DNA of 64,000 bases from Tenodera sinensis (Eukaryota > Arthropoda > Insecta > Mantodea > Mantidae), in contig CM060962.1 of NCBI GenBank assembly GCA_030765045.1, positions 217,827,655-217,891,654 of the forward strand, given 5' to 3'. Made by a program: the position numbers and the translations under genes. This document shows, one piece after another, positions 9,529 to 20,119 of this stretch (positions are counted from its first letter, which is position 1; every line of letters starts with the position of its first letter). The notes under the pieces are model-generated. The model was not told the origin of the DNA. It did not search any database and was given only the letters and a program-made list of their open reading frames with translations.

Positions 9529-11550
9529 TTATATAGTGCGCCTCTTAGGTGCAGAGTATGGTGGACTCTTAGGAGGAGGACCAGTTGGATACCGAGAAGG
9601 TGACTTCTGATACTCTGGCCATTCCCCAGAATTTGCTGCTTTGTCTGGGCACTTAACAGAAGTAGTATTTTCAGTTAGTCGTTTTGGGCATATAGGCCAT
9701 ATATTATGCCCCGCAGCCGTGGAGCATGGTTGACCCTTAGGAGAAGGTGCAGCAGAATACCGAGAAGGTGACTTCTGATACTGTGGCCGCTCAACAGAAT
9801 TTACAGCTTTGCCTGTGCATTTAACAGAAGTAGTATTTTCAGTTAGTCGTTTTGGGCATGTAGGCTCTATATTATGCCCCTCAGCCGCAGAAAATGGTTG
9901 ACTCTTAGGAGAAGGTGCAGCAGAATACCGAGAAGGTGACTTCTGATACTGTGGCCGTTCCCCAGAATTTTTGGCTTTGCCTGGGCACTTAACAGAAGTA
10001 GTATTTTCAGTTAGTCGTTTTGGGCATGTAGGCTCTATATTATGCCCCTCAGCCGTGGAGCATGGTTGACTCTTAGGAGAAGGTGCACCAGAATACAGAG
10101 AAGGTGACTTCTGATACTGTGGCCGTTCCCCAGAATTTGCAGCTTTGCCTGTGCATTTAACAGAAGTAGTTTTTAGTTAGTCGTTTTGGGCATGTAGGCT
10201 CTATATTATGCCCCTCAGCCGTGGAGCATGGTTGACTCTTAGGAGAAGGTGCACCAGAATACAGAGAAGGTGACTTCTGATACTGTGGCCGTTCCCCAAA
10301 ATTTGCAGCTTTGCCTGTGCATTTAACAGAAGTAGTGTTTTTAGTTAGTCGTTTTGGGCATGTAGGCTCTATATTATGCCCCTCAGCCGTGGAGCATGGT
10401 TGACTCTTAGGAGAAGGTGCACCAGAATACAGAGAAGGTGACTTCTGATACTGTGGCGGTTCCCCAGAATTTGCAGCTTTGCCTGTGCATTTAACAGAAG
10501 TAGTGTTTTTAGTTAGTCGTTTTGGGCATGTAGGCTCTATATTATGCCCCTCAGCAGCAGAGTATGGTTGACTCTTAGGAGAAGGTGCACCAGAATACCG
10601 AGGTGACTTCTGATGCTGTGGCCGTTCCCCAGAATTTTTTGCTTTGCCTGGGCACTTAACAGAAGTAGTATTTTCAGTTAGTCGTTTTGGGCATATGGGC
10701 CCTATATTATGCCCCTCAGCCGCAGAGCATGGTTGACTCTTAGGAGAAGGTGCAGCAGAATACCGAGAAGGTGACTTCTGATACTGTGGCTGTTCCCCAG
10801 AATTTGCTGCTTTGTCTGGGCACTTAACAGAAGTAGTATTTTCAGCTAGTCGTTTTGGGCATATAGGCCCTATATTATGCCCCTCAGCCGCAGAGCATGG
10901 TTGACTCTTGGGAGAAGGTGCACCAGGATATGAAGCAGGATACTGTATGGGTTCCCTAAGACGTGGATCTGTGTGCATCTCATTTAGCACATCAAAACCT
11001 GGCACAGGCACCTCCTGACTGTCTACAGATTCCTTACCGCTATCTACTCTTGGAGGAACAGTTCTCATACTTTTTGGTGGCTTCCATGAAATTACGTCCC
11101 ATTCAGAAGCACAGGGATCTACTTGATGCAGTTGAAACAGCCATCGATGAGGTTCAGGAGGAATAAACATCTTTCTTCGTGGCCTAGTCAAATTTATCAT
11201 TTCCTCTACATATGAGTCTAGAGGCTGCCCACATGTAAACATAGAGGGACCTGCAACTGGAGTGTCAAAGTTATTATTATACTCAAATTCAGCAATCCTC
11301 TCTGTAAGACCCCTCCTTAAAGGCGGAGTTGACATTGCTGGTGTCATTTGCTTGGGTCTGGTTGTGGAAGTAATGAGTGAATGAAATTGCGGGGGAACCT
11401 CATAATCAATACCCGTGCGACCTCTTCCCAATCTGCTGAGCATCGGTGATTCTACTCTGCAATGTATCGGTGGTTCCCTTGGACGCCTATACATTCTGCT
11501 CAACCTCCTTGGTATCTCCAGCAAATGTGATCCAACTCTCTTGCTACCTT
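9529..11550 (-). pseudogene. repeat-rich protein exon with a tandem 56-residue repeat; frameshifted
   Basis: An open minus-strand frame runs from a possible splice acceptor (TTTTAAGCAG, exon from 11550; in-frame stop just upstream; first ATG at 11494) to 10157. It has ~190 non-repetitive, Pro/Arg-rich residues (TRPRRKMFIPPEPHRWLFQ, DVISWKPPKSMRTVPPR) followed by repeats of about 56 residues containing SPKSQPCSAAEGHNI and CPKRLTENTTSVKC. Five GHNI units lie in this frame. In the unit at about 10168 two bases are missing relative to every other unit, shifting the frame. The shifted frame then stays open through three more units to TAA at 9529-9531. No known domain is recognised, and no signal or membrane segment is obvious. 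It may be a host gene exon with a recent lesion, a sequencing error, or a transposon-borne frame. Confidence 0.5.
9545..10930 (-). repeat. 168 bp coding minisatellite, about 8.3 units
   Basis: The marker GACTTCTGATAC recurs at 9602, 9770, 9938, 10106, 10272, 10440, 10605 (GATGC variant) and 10773. The spacings are 168, 168, 168, 166, 168, 165 and 168 bp. All but one are multiples of three, as expected for selection on a coding repeat. The single 166 bp unit causes the frameshift; the 165 bp unit has lost one codon. Units are highly similar, pointing to recent expansion or gene conversion. Confidence 0.92.
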
Positions 11551-14108
11551 CTGCTTAAAATATTAATAGGAAACTTATGTCCTGACCATGGTCCAAATCT
11601 TGGGATCTGGGCTCTGGTGAAAAATGGTGTTGAAAGTATATATACATATTTATATGAGTAGTCAGATGTATACTAATTTAGAATCTATAAACATTACTAT
11701 TGCCAAGCAAAACAGCATAATTTTAAGGTTTCCAAAGTTTAGAGTTACTGAATATGATACTGGATGATTATAGAAGGCCATGATCATTGTTCCTGTAAAG
11801 ATTCAGTTAAACAATTGACATGCACAATTTGTTTTAATAGAAATAACATTTATTTGGTTTGGAATGTTTTAATAAATTCATCTCATGAAACTGTCAGAAA
11901 TATTGTTAATTTTATCAATGAGAAGCTACTTCAAGAAGTTAAAGGGTATGTAGTTATTTTTGTTTTGGTAAATGTAACTGTACCTAACAGTAAAAGTTAT
12001 ACTATTTAGCTTACAGAAACTGTTTAACTAAACATTGTACATAGGATAACAAAAAGCTAGGAAGATATTTTTTGTTACATTTTAATAATGAAATTTAAAT
12101 CAACGAAAAAGAATTCTTTCCTTAGAGATTTTGTTTACTTGTTCATGGTTTTAATTGTATGCCATATGACTTTATGATAGAGATAATCATACCAGTAACT
12201 TAAGTAACGAATCATTGTTATTCTTAGCACTGTAACAAATTTTGAAATTAAATGGAAACCCAAAGAAATAGCACAAGAGTTAAATAATGGATTTTTATAC
12301 ATCTAAGTATAAACACCCTAAATATTGATATGGCTTGGGGTCCATGAAATTTGCTATGTGCAATAAAATGAATTACTTCAATTTCCATAGTGTTCGGTAT
12401 TATTGCCTCAGTTGCTCCCATAACCCCAAAATATGCACTTTTAATTATGAAATGAGGCAGATCTCATCTAATAGTGACATATGATTGCTAGGTTAATTTT
12501 ACTGTAGAGCATTTGATGAAACTGGCGCTTTCAGATTCTTATTTCTGTGTTATGATTTCCAGCACATGTTAAGTGATGATGTATGCTTCTGTAAATACTC
12601 CGGGGTAAGTGGAGGTCATTTATACCTGGCCGTCTACGCAAAACAATAAAGTATTGGCGTATGCACAGGTCGGTTAGTCGAAGCAATGGAGAGGTTATTG
12701 CCAACCGAAGATACAAGCCAGATAAAAGCCCTTGCATGCAACGACAGTAGCGCCAAATTTGCATAAACATAACTAGTTCAGCAATCATGTATTTATGCGT
12801 GTATTAGTAATTTGGGTGGTGATATGTTAGTATTATAACGTTATTCAACACCTTAAATACGTACTGCAATGTATGACTGGCATTCGGGTGGAAATACACA
12901 TGCGCTCCCTTCAATACAAAGTACACGTTATAAGCTCCCCTGAATAAATAAAAAAAAATTAAAAATAAAAAAGATAATTTCATTAATACCTATTTACCTA
13001 GTGAAAACATTCGAACCTAAATTTTCAACATCGAGATTTCATTGAAAATACACGTTATGAGAATTTCTGAATGTAAAAGGTATTTTTAGACAAAAGGAAA
13101 AAAGTCCATGTGTGGATGGGGTGAACAATATAACACAACTAAAACGTCGGTTAAATACCGGAATTGGTATATAGTTTTGCATCTTCCCAGAATGTGACAT
13201 GAAGAATTTCAAGAAAATCCCCAGCCTCAGATTACTCTTTACATAGAACTCTTTTTCCTTCCAAAATGCTCATTTTCTCAGAAATGTCAAACTAATGGTA
13301 TCACAATTAAAATTGTTAAAGACATTTTCAGGAGAAGTGAAATGTATACGTTGAATTTTCTCTGAATAATCTCTGAAATGCTCTTTATTTTGAACTACTT
13401 CTGTACAATTGGCGAGTTGAAAGAGATGCGCGAAATATTACTGCAGAAAAAGTGTAGGTCTCGTTAAAATACACATTTATATCAAATACTTTTTTTGGTA
13501 GAGTTAACTATTTCCCAGATATTCAATTTATTGGTTTGCATTACATTTATTTCCGTTGAAAACTTGGTATGAAAGTTTTGGTTGGAATAAAGCACTTCTG
13601 CTTATTACATGTTGAATTATTATGCATTATCCTCCCAGGGGGTTAGATTGAAAGTTCAAATGCTACCCAACTGTACAGAATACCATATTTAACAGTTCAT
13701 GTCAACAATCTAGTACAACTGAAGTGCTGTGAGCCATTGACAAGGCACCCAGTGACTGACAGACTGGTAATGCTACTCTCCTGTTGTAGTGTGCTGGAAT
13801 CATGATCCACAATGCTTGTTAGTCATTTTATTTAAAGTTAACAACACAGGATCCCACCTTCATTGTATGAAATTAGATACAAAAAATCAAGGAACTTGTT
13901 TCTATCTTTTATACAAATTTCAAAAGTGGATTAATAGGGATACATCATTTTTAAATCCTTTATTTTAAAACTTTATGCAATTTGTTAATTTTATCAATTA
14001 GAGATATTAAATAAACAAATATATATTAAGCTTCATATGGCATTCTAAAGTAAGAACAAATTAGAAACTAAAAACTTCACTTATCTTAGTAATGTTGTTA
14101 TTCTTTTG
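11551..14108. other. AT-rich non-coding sequence
   Basis: About 2.5 kb without a convincing gene. Short open stretches (about 11764-12009 plus, 12531-12788 minus) lack motifs. If the repeat-rich frame is a terminal exon, this could be its intron or 5' flank. No terminal repeats or tandem structure were seen. Confidence 0.4.
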
Positions 14109-15797
14109 CTAACCCAGGGGTTTCAAGCTATGTCCAGCTCATTCTCAAAGCCATATAAACAAACTCGTTGCCAAGCTACAATCTTTTATTTTTTCTGAAA
14201 AACAATTATTCTTATTCAATTTTTATTTACGAATCTCTGAAAACAAAAATTTATAAATACAATCTATAGATGGTAATTCAAAGTTCATGACACGGTTCCT
14301 GTTTTTTAAAATAAAAATTTTTTCCCAAACCATTAAATCTATCGGATTACTTAATTGTTTTAGTAATTTAACCTCTGGATTAATTTCATGATTAAATGAC
14401 CAAAAATGATCTGCCACAGCTGATTTATCAGTTTGTTTATATTTAATATTTCTAAAATGTTCTTTTATTCTGGTTTCTAGATGACGTTTAGTTTTACCAA
14501 TATAAACTTTATCACAATCTGAACAGCTAAATTGATAAATGCCAGATTTTTTATAATTTGGTATTTTATCTTTTTTTGAAAAATTAAGTAAATTTTGTAT
14601 ATTAAATTTATTTTGAGGGACCAAATTTATTCCATTTTCTTTAAAAATCCTTGTAAATTTTTTATTAGCCCATGGATGATAAGTAAACGTTTTAAAAATA
14701 CAATTATTTTTTATTTTTTTAAGGGTTGAAACTTCTATGACAGCTTTTTGATATTTAAATTCCCCTATCCTTTTATGTATAAAATCTGTATTAAAACCAT
14801 TAATTACTGCAGTGTTAATAATATGTTTATATTCTATGTCAAATTCATCTTTATTAAGGGGTATATTTATTAATCTATAAATTAAACTATTAAAAACAGC
14901 AAATTTATGTGCAATAGGATTAAAACTTTTATATTTTATGTAATTATCAGTGTGAGTAGATTTTCTGTAAATACCAAATTTCAATTTATTTTTATGTCTT
15001 TTAATTTTTAAGTCCAGAAATGAAAGGAATCCATTATTCTCAGTTTCCAAAGTGAATTGTATAGCTTTATCTTGTAAATTTAAAAGTTTTAAAGCATCAT
15101 TTATCTGTTTTTTAGGGACAACAGCAAAAATGTCATCCACATATCTATACCATATTTTAAAAATTAGAGGGAATGATTTTGTAATTTGAGTTTCAAAAAA
15201 ACTCATGAAAAGATTAGCAAGAAATGGCGAAAGTGGACTACCCATTGCCAAACCAGAAGTTTGTTGAAAAAAATTACCATTAAAACTAAAGAAATTTTGA
15301 TCTAAACAAAGATTTTTAAGTTTTACAAAATCATCCTCTAAGTCACTGTCTAATTCTAAAGAATTTAACAATTTTTTTAAAAAAATCAAAAGCTTTTTTC
15401 TAGGAATGCTAGGAAATAAAGAAACTACATCAAAAGAAACTAGTTTATCATTCTCAGATAATATTAGGTTATTAATCTTTTTTACTAGTTCAAAAGAATT
15501 TTTAATACTTAAACTCTCAAATGTTTCAAAATTACTAAAATTTTTTGTTAACCATTTAGCTAAATTATATGTAGGTGAATTTATTGAATTTATAATGGGT
15601 CTCATTTTATTTCCTGGTTTATGTATTTTTGGAAGTGCATATAACCTGGGTAAAACAGGATTATTGACTTTTAAAATACATTTTTCTTTTTTAGGTATCA
15701 TTTTCAATTCGTTGAGAGTTTTATTAAAAGTTGAAACACATGATTTTAAAGGATCATTATCAATTTTTAAATAATCTTTACTTTCAAGCAATATCAC
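14109..15797 (-). mobile_element. Penelope-like retroelement, 5'-truncated
   Basis: The element contains a long RT plus GIY-YIG frame and a short 3' tail (to about 14109). The similarity begins downstream of the N-terminal region usual in this family (typical ORF length 700-800 residues; here about 524), and an in-frame TAA sits directly before the first sense codon. It is therefore truncated at its 5' end, as is common for Penelope copies. Neither a target duplication nor a terminal-repeat partner was found. Confidence 0.8.
14223..15797 (-). CDS. Penelope-like reverse transcriptase with GIY-YIG endonuclease (partial, uninterrupted)
   Basis: A continuous 524-codon frame without stops. The RT part contains ALPKIHKPGNKMRPI (residues 54-68), motif A SFDVVSLFPSIP (catalytic Asp 123), motif B TSGLAMGSPLSPFLANLF (180-197) and motif C YRYVDDIFAV (YVDD 219-222). 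The C-terminal GIY-YIG endonuclease has SGIYQFSCSDCDKVYIGKT (GIY 419-421, YIG 432-434), the CSDC pair in between, conserved Arg 438/443 and WEK near 491. This pairing identifies the Penelope order. The frame opens at a GTG directly after a stop, so translation from a native start is unlikely; the first ATG is codon 33. Catalytic residues look intact, making this the best-preserved enzyme in the window. Confidence 0.93.
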   Translation of the reverse strand: MILLESKDYLKIDNDPLKSCVSTFNKTLNELKMIPKKEKCILKVNNPVLPRLYALPKIHKPGNKMRPIINSINSPTYNLAKWLTKNFSNFETFESLSIKNSFELVKKINNLILSENDKLVSFDVVSLFPSIPRKKLLIFLKKLLNSLELDSDLEDDFVKLKNLCLDQNFFSFNGNFFQQTSGLAMGSPLSPFLANLFMSFFETQITKSFPLIFKIWYRYVDDIFAVVPKKQINDALKLLNLQDKAIQFTLETENNGFLSFLDLKIKRHKNKLKFGIYRKSTHTDNYIKYKSFNPIAHKFAVFNSLIYRLINIPLNKDEFDIEYKHIINTAVINGFNTDFIHKRIGEFKYQKAVIEVSTLKKIKNNCIFKTFTYHPWANKKFTRIFKENGINLVPQNKFNIQNLLNFSKKDKIPNYKKSGIYQFSCSDCDKVYIGKTKRHLETRIKEHFRNIKYKQTDKSAVADHFWSFNHEINPEVKLLKQLSNPIDLMVWEKIFILKNRNRVMNFELPSIDCIYKFLFSEIRK

Positions 15798-16119
15798 TTA
15801 ATTCCTATGAGATACTCTAATTTAAAGGTAAAGGGATATGCCACTTTTCATAAGTAGTATCATGCAATATTTTTATTAGATTGGATCTAATAAGAAAACA
15901 AGAATGTACAAGATAGGTAACTTTGCTTTTATAATCCCTGGACATAATTTGAAGTGAATTGGAGATACGATATTCAAATTTTGCAAAAGTTTGCGTGACT
16001 TTATATGGAGTGACTCAAATATAGTACTAGTAAACTTCTGATAAAAAAAGGTTGGTGCACACTGTTTTATTCTTATTTTTAGTGTTGTGGCTTATATCTT
16101 ATATATTTAAATGAGCAAT
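15798..16119. other. unassigned AT-rich sequence
   Basis: Nothing recognised. It separates the Penelope fragment from the repetitive tract. Confidence 0.35.
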
Positions 16120-17984
16120 TCTTGTACATATATTCCGCGCAACTTGGAAACGGCTCTAACGATTTTGATCAAATTTTTTATTCAGATAGGGTTTTGCTTT
16201 TTAAGTTCAGCTATATAGGTGTCATTCCCGAAAAAAATGCGATTTTGCATAAAAAAATAACATTTTTTATTCCCGCTTCTACTGCGCAATTCTTGTATAT
16301 ATATTCCCGGTATTTCAGAAACGACTCTAAAGATTTGATTAAATTTCTGTATACATACATATTACCTTCACAGTGTTTTCTCTACTTACTTTTAGGTAAC
16401 ACATTCACATCTCTTTCTCTACTCACTCTTCTATAAACAATTTTCCATAAAAAAAACGTGATTTTGCACCAAGAAACATTTTTATTCGTACTTTAAAAAT
16501 AAGTCATACCATGTTCTATATGTCTGAAATATAAATGCTATTACATTCACACTGTTTTTTCCTCTGACTTTTAGGTAACACATTCATATCTCTTTCTCTA
16601 CTCACTCTTCTACAAATAAATACACAAAATAGAGATGCATATTACATTCACAGTGTTATCTCTCCTTACTTTTAGGTAACACATTCACATTTCTTTCTCT
16701 ACTCACTCTTCTATAAACAATTTTCCATAAAAAACGTGATTTTGTACCAAAAAACACTTTTATCCCCACTTTTAAAATAAGTCATACCATGTTCTGTATG
16801 TTTGAAATAGAAATGCTATTACATCTACACTGTTTTTTCCTCTCACTTTTAGGTAACACATTCACATCTCTTTTTCTACTCACTCTTCTACAAATAAGTT
16901 ATGCAATTTTCTGTATGTTTGAAATAGAGATACTACATATTACATTCACAGTGGTTTCTCTACTTACTTTTAGCTATCACATTCACATCTCTTTCTCTAT
17001 CATATTCATATTGTTTTCTCTACTCACTTTTAGGTAAGATATTCACATCTCTTTCTACTCACTCTTCGACAAATAAGTCATACAATTTCGTGCATGTTTG
17101 AAATAGAAATGCTACGTATTACATGCACACCGTTTTCTCTACTTGCTTTTGGGATACACATTCATAATTGTTTCTCTACTCACTCTTCTAGAAATAAGTC
17201 ATACAATTTTGTGCATGTTTGAAATAGAAATGTTGCATATTACATTCACACTGTTTACTATAATCACTTTTAGGTAACACATTCACATCTCTTTCTCCAC
17301 TCACTCTTCTACAAACAATTCATACCATCTTTACAGCTTGGTTGTTTATATATAGCCAACTGTTAAGATTGAAAACCGCTTAACCGATCACCATGAAATT
17401 CGGCACATATATGTATTTTTATGGGGAAATTTTTATGGCAACAGTTTTACTACACAATATATTACTTTCAAATGGCTTTCTACTCACATTTCTTTTATGT
17501 AGCACATTCATTTATCCTCTGTTTGCCCTTCAACATACAATTAATATAATATACTATGATTTAAATATAAATGCTACATATTACATTCACACAACTTCCT
17601 CCACTAATTCTTCCTTTACGAGGCACCATCAGTCTTCTTTCGCTATTCGCCCTTCAACATATAATTCATACAATTTGATATGTTTGAAAAAGGAATACAT
17701 TGTATTACATTCATACTATTTTCTCTACTCACTTTTGTTTTACGTAACAATTCACATGTTATTCCCTATCCTTTATCAACTTCATACATACCAACAACGC
17801 CTATACATATCGTATGTTGAAGAGTGGATAAATTCCAAAACAGGTTGACCGATCACCATGAAAAGTGACATCTCTAATTGTTTTCATGGCGAAGGTTTTT
17901 ATGCAATCCATTTTATCACCCAAAGTATTACGTTCACATGTTCTTCTCTACTCCCTTTTCTTTTACCTAACATACTACTCCCTC
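16120..17984 (+). repeat. degenerate tandem repeat tract (left flank of the hAT insertion)
   Basis: The motif series ACTTTTAGGTAACACATTCA, then CTCTTTCTCTACTCACTCTT, then CTACAAATAAGTCATAC, then GAAATAGAAATGCTA, then TTACATTCACACTG repeats many times with spacings of roughly 120-225 bp. Other recurring phrases are GATTTTGATCAAATTT (16158) and ACCGATCACCATGAAA (17384, 17848), which occur near the ends of Helitron-like arthropod repeats. The same family continues at 54073-54270 on the far side of the hAT element. Short open frames inside are low-complexity and not genes. Confidence 0.75.
17977..17984. repeat. 8-bp target site duplication, left copy
   Basis: ACTCCCTC directly precedes the left terminal repeat. 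The identical octamer directly follows the right terminal repeat at 54065-54072. Eight base pairs is the hallmark length for hAT transposition. Confidence 0.9.
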
Positions 17985-18025
17985 CAGTGGCGTGTGGTGA
18001 AGGTATTGGCCAGGGTAAGCAATCT
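17985..18025. repeat. hAT terminal inverted repeat, left end (3' side of transposase)
   Basis: CAGTGGCGTGTGGT is perfectly inverted with 54051-54064. GGTAAGCA at about 18014 is also shared with the other subterminal region. The intervening bases differ. Confidence 0.88.
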
Positions 18026-18144
18026 CATTGTAAATGGTTAAACGAAAATATGCTGGTACATAGTACTACATGCAATTAAAAACAATAGTATCACTGTTAT
18101 CCTGTACATTACTTTGTAACAAAGTATTGATGATTTAGCTTGTC

Positions 18145-18947
18145 CTATTTGAAGCAGAGCTGGATTCTCCTCCCTTTCTTGGCAAAGTCGACAATCACAA
18201 GATTATAGAATTTGGGACTCTGTTGTAGATTTACCAGAAGCTCCTTCTCTAAGTTTGAAAGTCTTTCCTATTCCTGAGTGTTGCGTGCATAATTTTTTAT
18301 GGTTTTTAGTTTAGAAAAGCTACGTTCAACTGCAGAACTACTTGCTGGTATAGTTAACACTAACTCGCACAGTTTTGTCACTTCACTATACGCTCTGTTC
18401 AGTTCATTTTCTTTTATGAAGGCTAGAAGATCATTCACAGATTTATGATTGTATGTCTCGAGACAAGTGACAGAGTTGTGACCTCAAAGTAATAAAGTCA
18501 AAGACTGTCCCATAGGACTCTTTTAGTGATTGAAAAGATAATTCTGAAAACGACGATTTGTATTTGTTGAAGTTCTTAAAATTTAACAATTCCACAAAAC
18601 ACAGGGACTCAATATTACCAAATATTTCTCTGAGATGGAGTAGAAGCGTTTCCAGAACCTCGCAATACAAACGTTTGTAGTGCATTTTCCTATTCAAACC
18701 ATCACTGTTGGTATGGCGTTTCATAGGTGGTGGATCACCAATGGCTTCGTCAACGTTGTCCCATACTTCATCGAAGGAATTGCGCTTCTCTTCTAAGGCC
18801 CTCTGAAATTCTGTAACTTTCAATAAGCAATATCCAATATCAGATGACTTTGCTTGGAGAATATCATACAGTGCCCATGATGGGGAATATTATAGCAAAC
18901 ATTTCTAACATAAATCCGAAGGTGAAATCCTCCATTGTGCTTACGAA
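18145..18947 (-). pseudogene. hAT transposase C-terminal part (ZMYM1-like, with hAT dimerisation domain)
   Basis: Reading downwards from 18947: STMEDFTFGFMLEMFAI, a frameshift, YDILQAKSSDIGYCLLK, then RALEEKRNSFDEVWDNVDEA, NRKMHYKRLYCEVLETLL and SFQSLKESYGTVFDF. After a one-base shift near 18460 comes NDLLAFIKENELNRAYSE and the diagnostic dimerisation motif LTIPASSSAVERSFSKLK (about 18370-18315), then TIKNYARNTQE followed by a premature TAG at 18268-18270. The frame ends at TAG 18145-18147. This is the family's C-terminal end. It is broken by two shifts and one stop. At 18947 it is cut by the LINE. Confidence 0.88.
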
Positions 18948-19156
18948 CATGACAATTTGTGGGTTTTAAGGGCACTCAACATCTAGGTCATTAGCGCCCT
19001 TCTAAAATTCATGGCAATAGCCAGCTATAAACTTGAATCAAAAATAAATTACCAGTATCAAAGACAAAATACACATAAACGTAAAAACCGCGGCAATATC
19101 CGGATATAAAACAATGTAATAAATAGGTCAAAAGGCATAAACAAATATCTAAAATT

Positions 19157-20119
19157 TTAAATCCTCAAATTGATATTACAATCCGCTAAAAACCTAAAAA
19201 CTCCATCAACCGCTGTTTTTTCGTCCGCTAACACCTCTGCAAGTCTAGCAGGCAGCTGCAGAGAATCCCTAAGGTACGCTAGAGAGCAACACTCCAAGAG
19301 CACGTGGCGAACCGACAAAAGGTTGTCACACAGCGGACATAGAGGCGCAGGGTCCCTTTTAAATAAGTAACCATGCGAAAAATTGCAGCGCGCTATTCTT
19401 AATCGAGCCAGATTAACCTCCTCGCGACGAGATGTGCGACAGGAAGTTACCCAGTTTATCGGAAGTACTTTCACTTCTCTAAGCTTATTACCGCGCAGAG
19501 CTGACCACTCTTCGTGCCAGGACGACAGCACCGCTCTCCGCACTTCAAGCCTAAAGTCTTCCGAAGTAACACGTGAGATGGTAATACTGGGTTCTGTAAT
19601 TGCCGTCTTTGCTGCTAAATCTGCCATTTCATTCCCCGGCAAACCTACGTGACCAGGAATCCATGCACACACCACGTCAACGCCAGAAGCGTGTAAAACA
19701 TGGAGAGCATCCTGGATATGCTGTACAATAGGGTGGGGGTTGTACAACTCACAAAGGCTCTGCAGTGCACTAAGGGAATCGCTCAAAATCAGGCAGTCAC
19801 CTAATTTACGACTGCGAACATACAAGACGGCTCGATAAATTGCATAAAGCTCTGCAGTAAAAATGGAAGTGCTATTTGGAAAACCGAATGTATATGGTTC
19901 GGTTCCATAAACATAAGCACATCCAACACCGTTGGTGCTCTTTGACCCATCGGTGTAAATATATCGATGGTCAGTGTAGCCTGACAAAAATTCTAAGAAA
20001 CACGTGCGGATACTTGAAATAGGCATCGTGGACTTCTGGTATACGGTCATCCCAAGATCTACATGGGGCGTGCCAGATAGCCAAGGGGGATAAAGCCTCT
20101 CGCCCTTGGCGAACATCAT
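19157..20119 (-). pseudogene. LINE ORF2, RNase H and C-terminal part
   Basis: Frame of about 320 residues. RNase H motifs: YIYTDGSKSTNGVGCAYVYG (first catalytic Asp), FTAELYAIYRAVLY (Glu), LILSDSLSALQSL (Asp) and WIPGHVGLPGNEMADLAAK (final His/Asp), so all four acidic positions are present. It is followed by a Cys/His cluster (FKRDPAPLCPLCDNLLSVRHVLLEC) that is usual at the ORF2 C terminus of this group. It is separated from the RT frame upstream by a frameshift around 20110-20200. RNase H would remove RNA from the RNA:DNA hybrid during target-primed reverse transcription. Confidence 0.9.

Noticed and set aside
11764..12009. 81-codon plus-strand frame
   Set aside because: AT-rich, no motif, no neighbouring exon signal; chance frame is likely.
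16122..17848. Short frames in the 16-18 kb tract
   Set aside because: They are low-complexity readings of the degenerate repeat, without conserved motifs or splice context.
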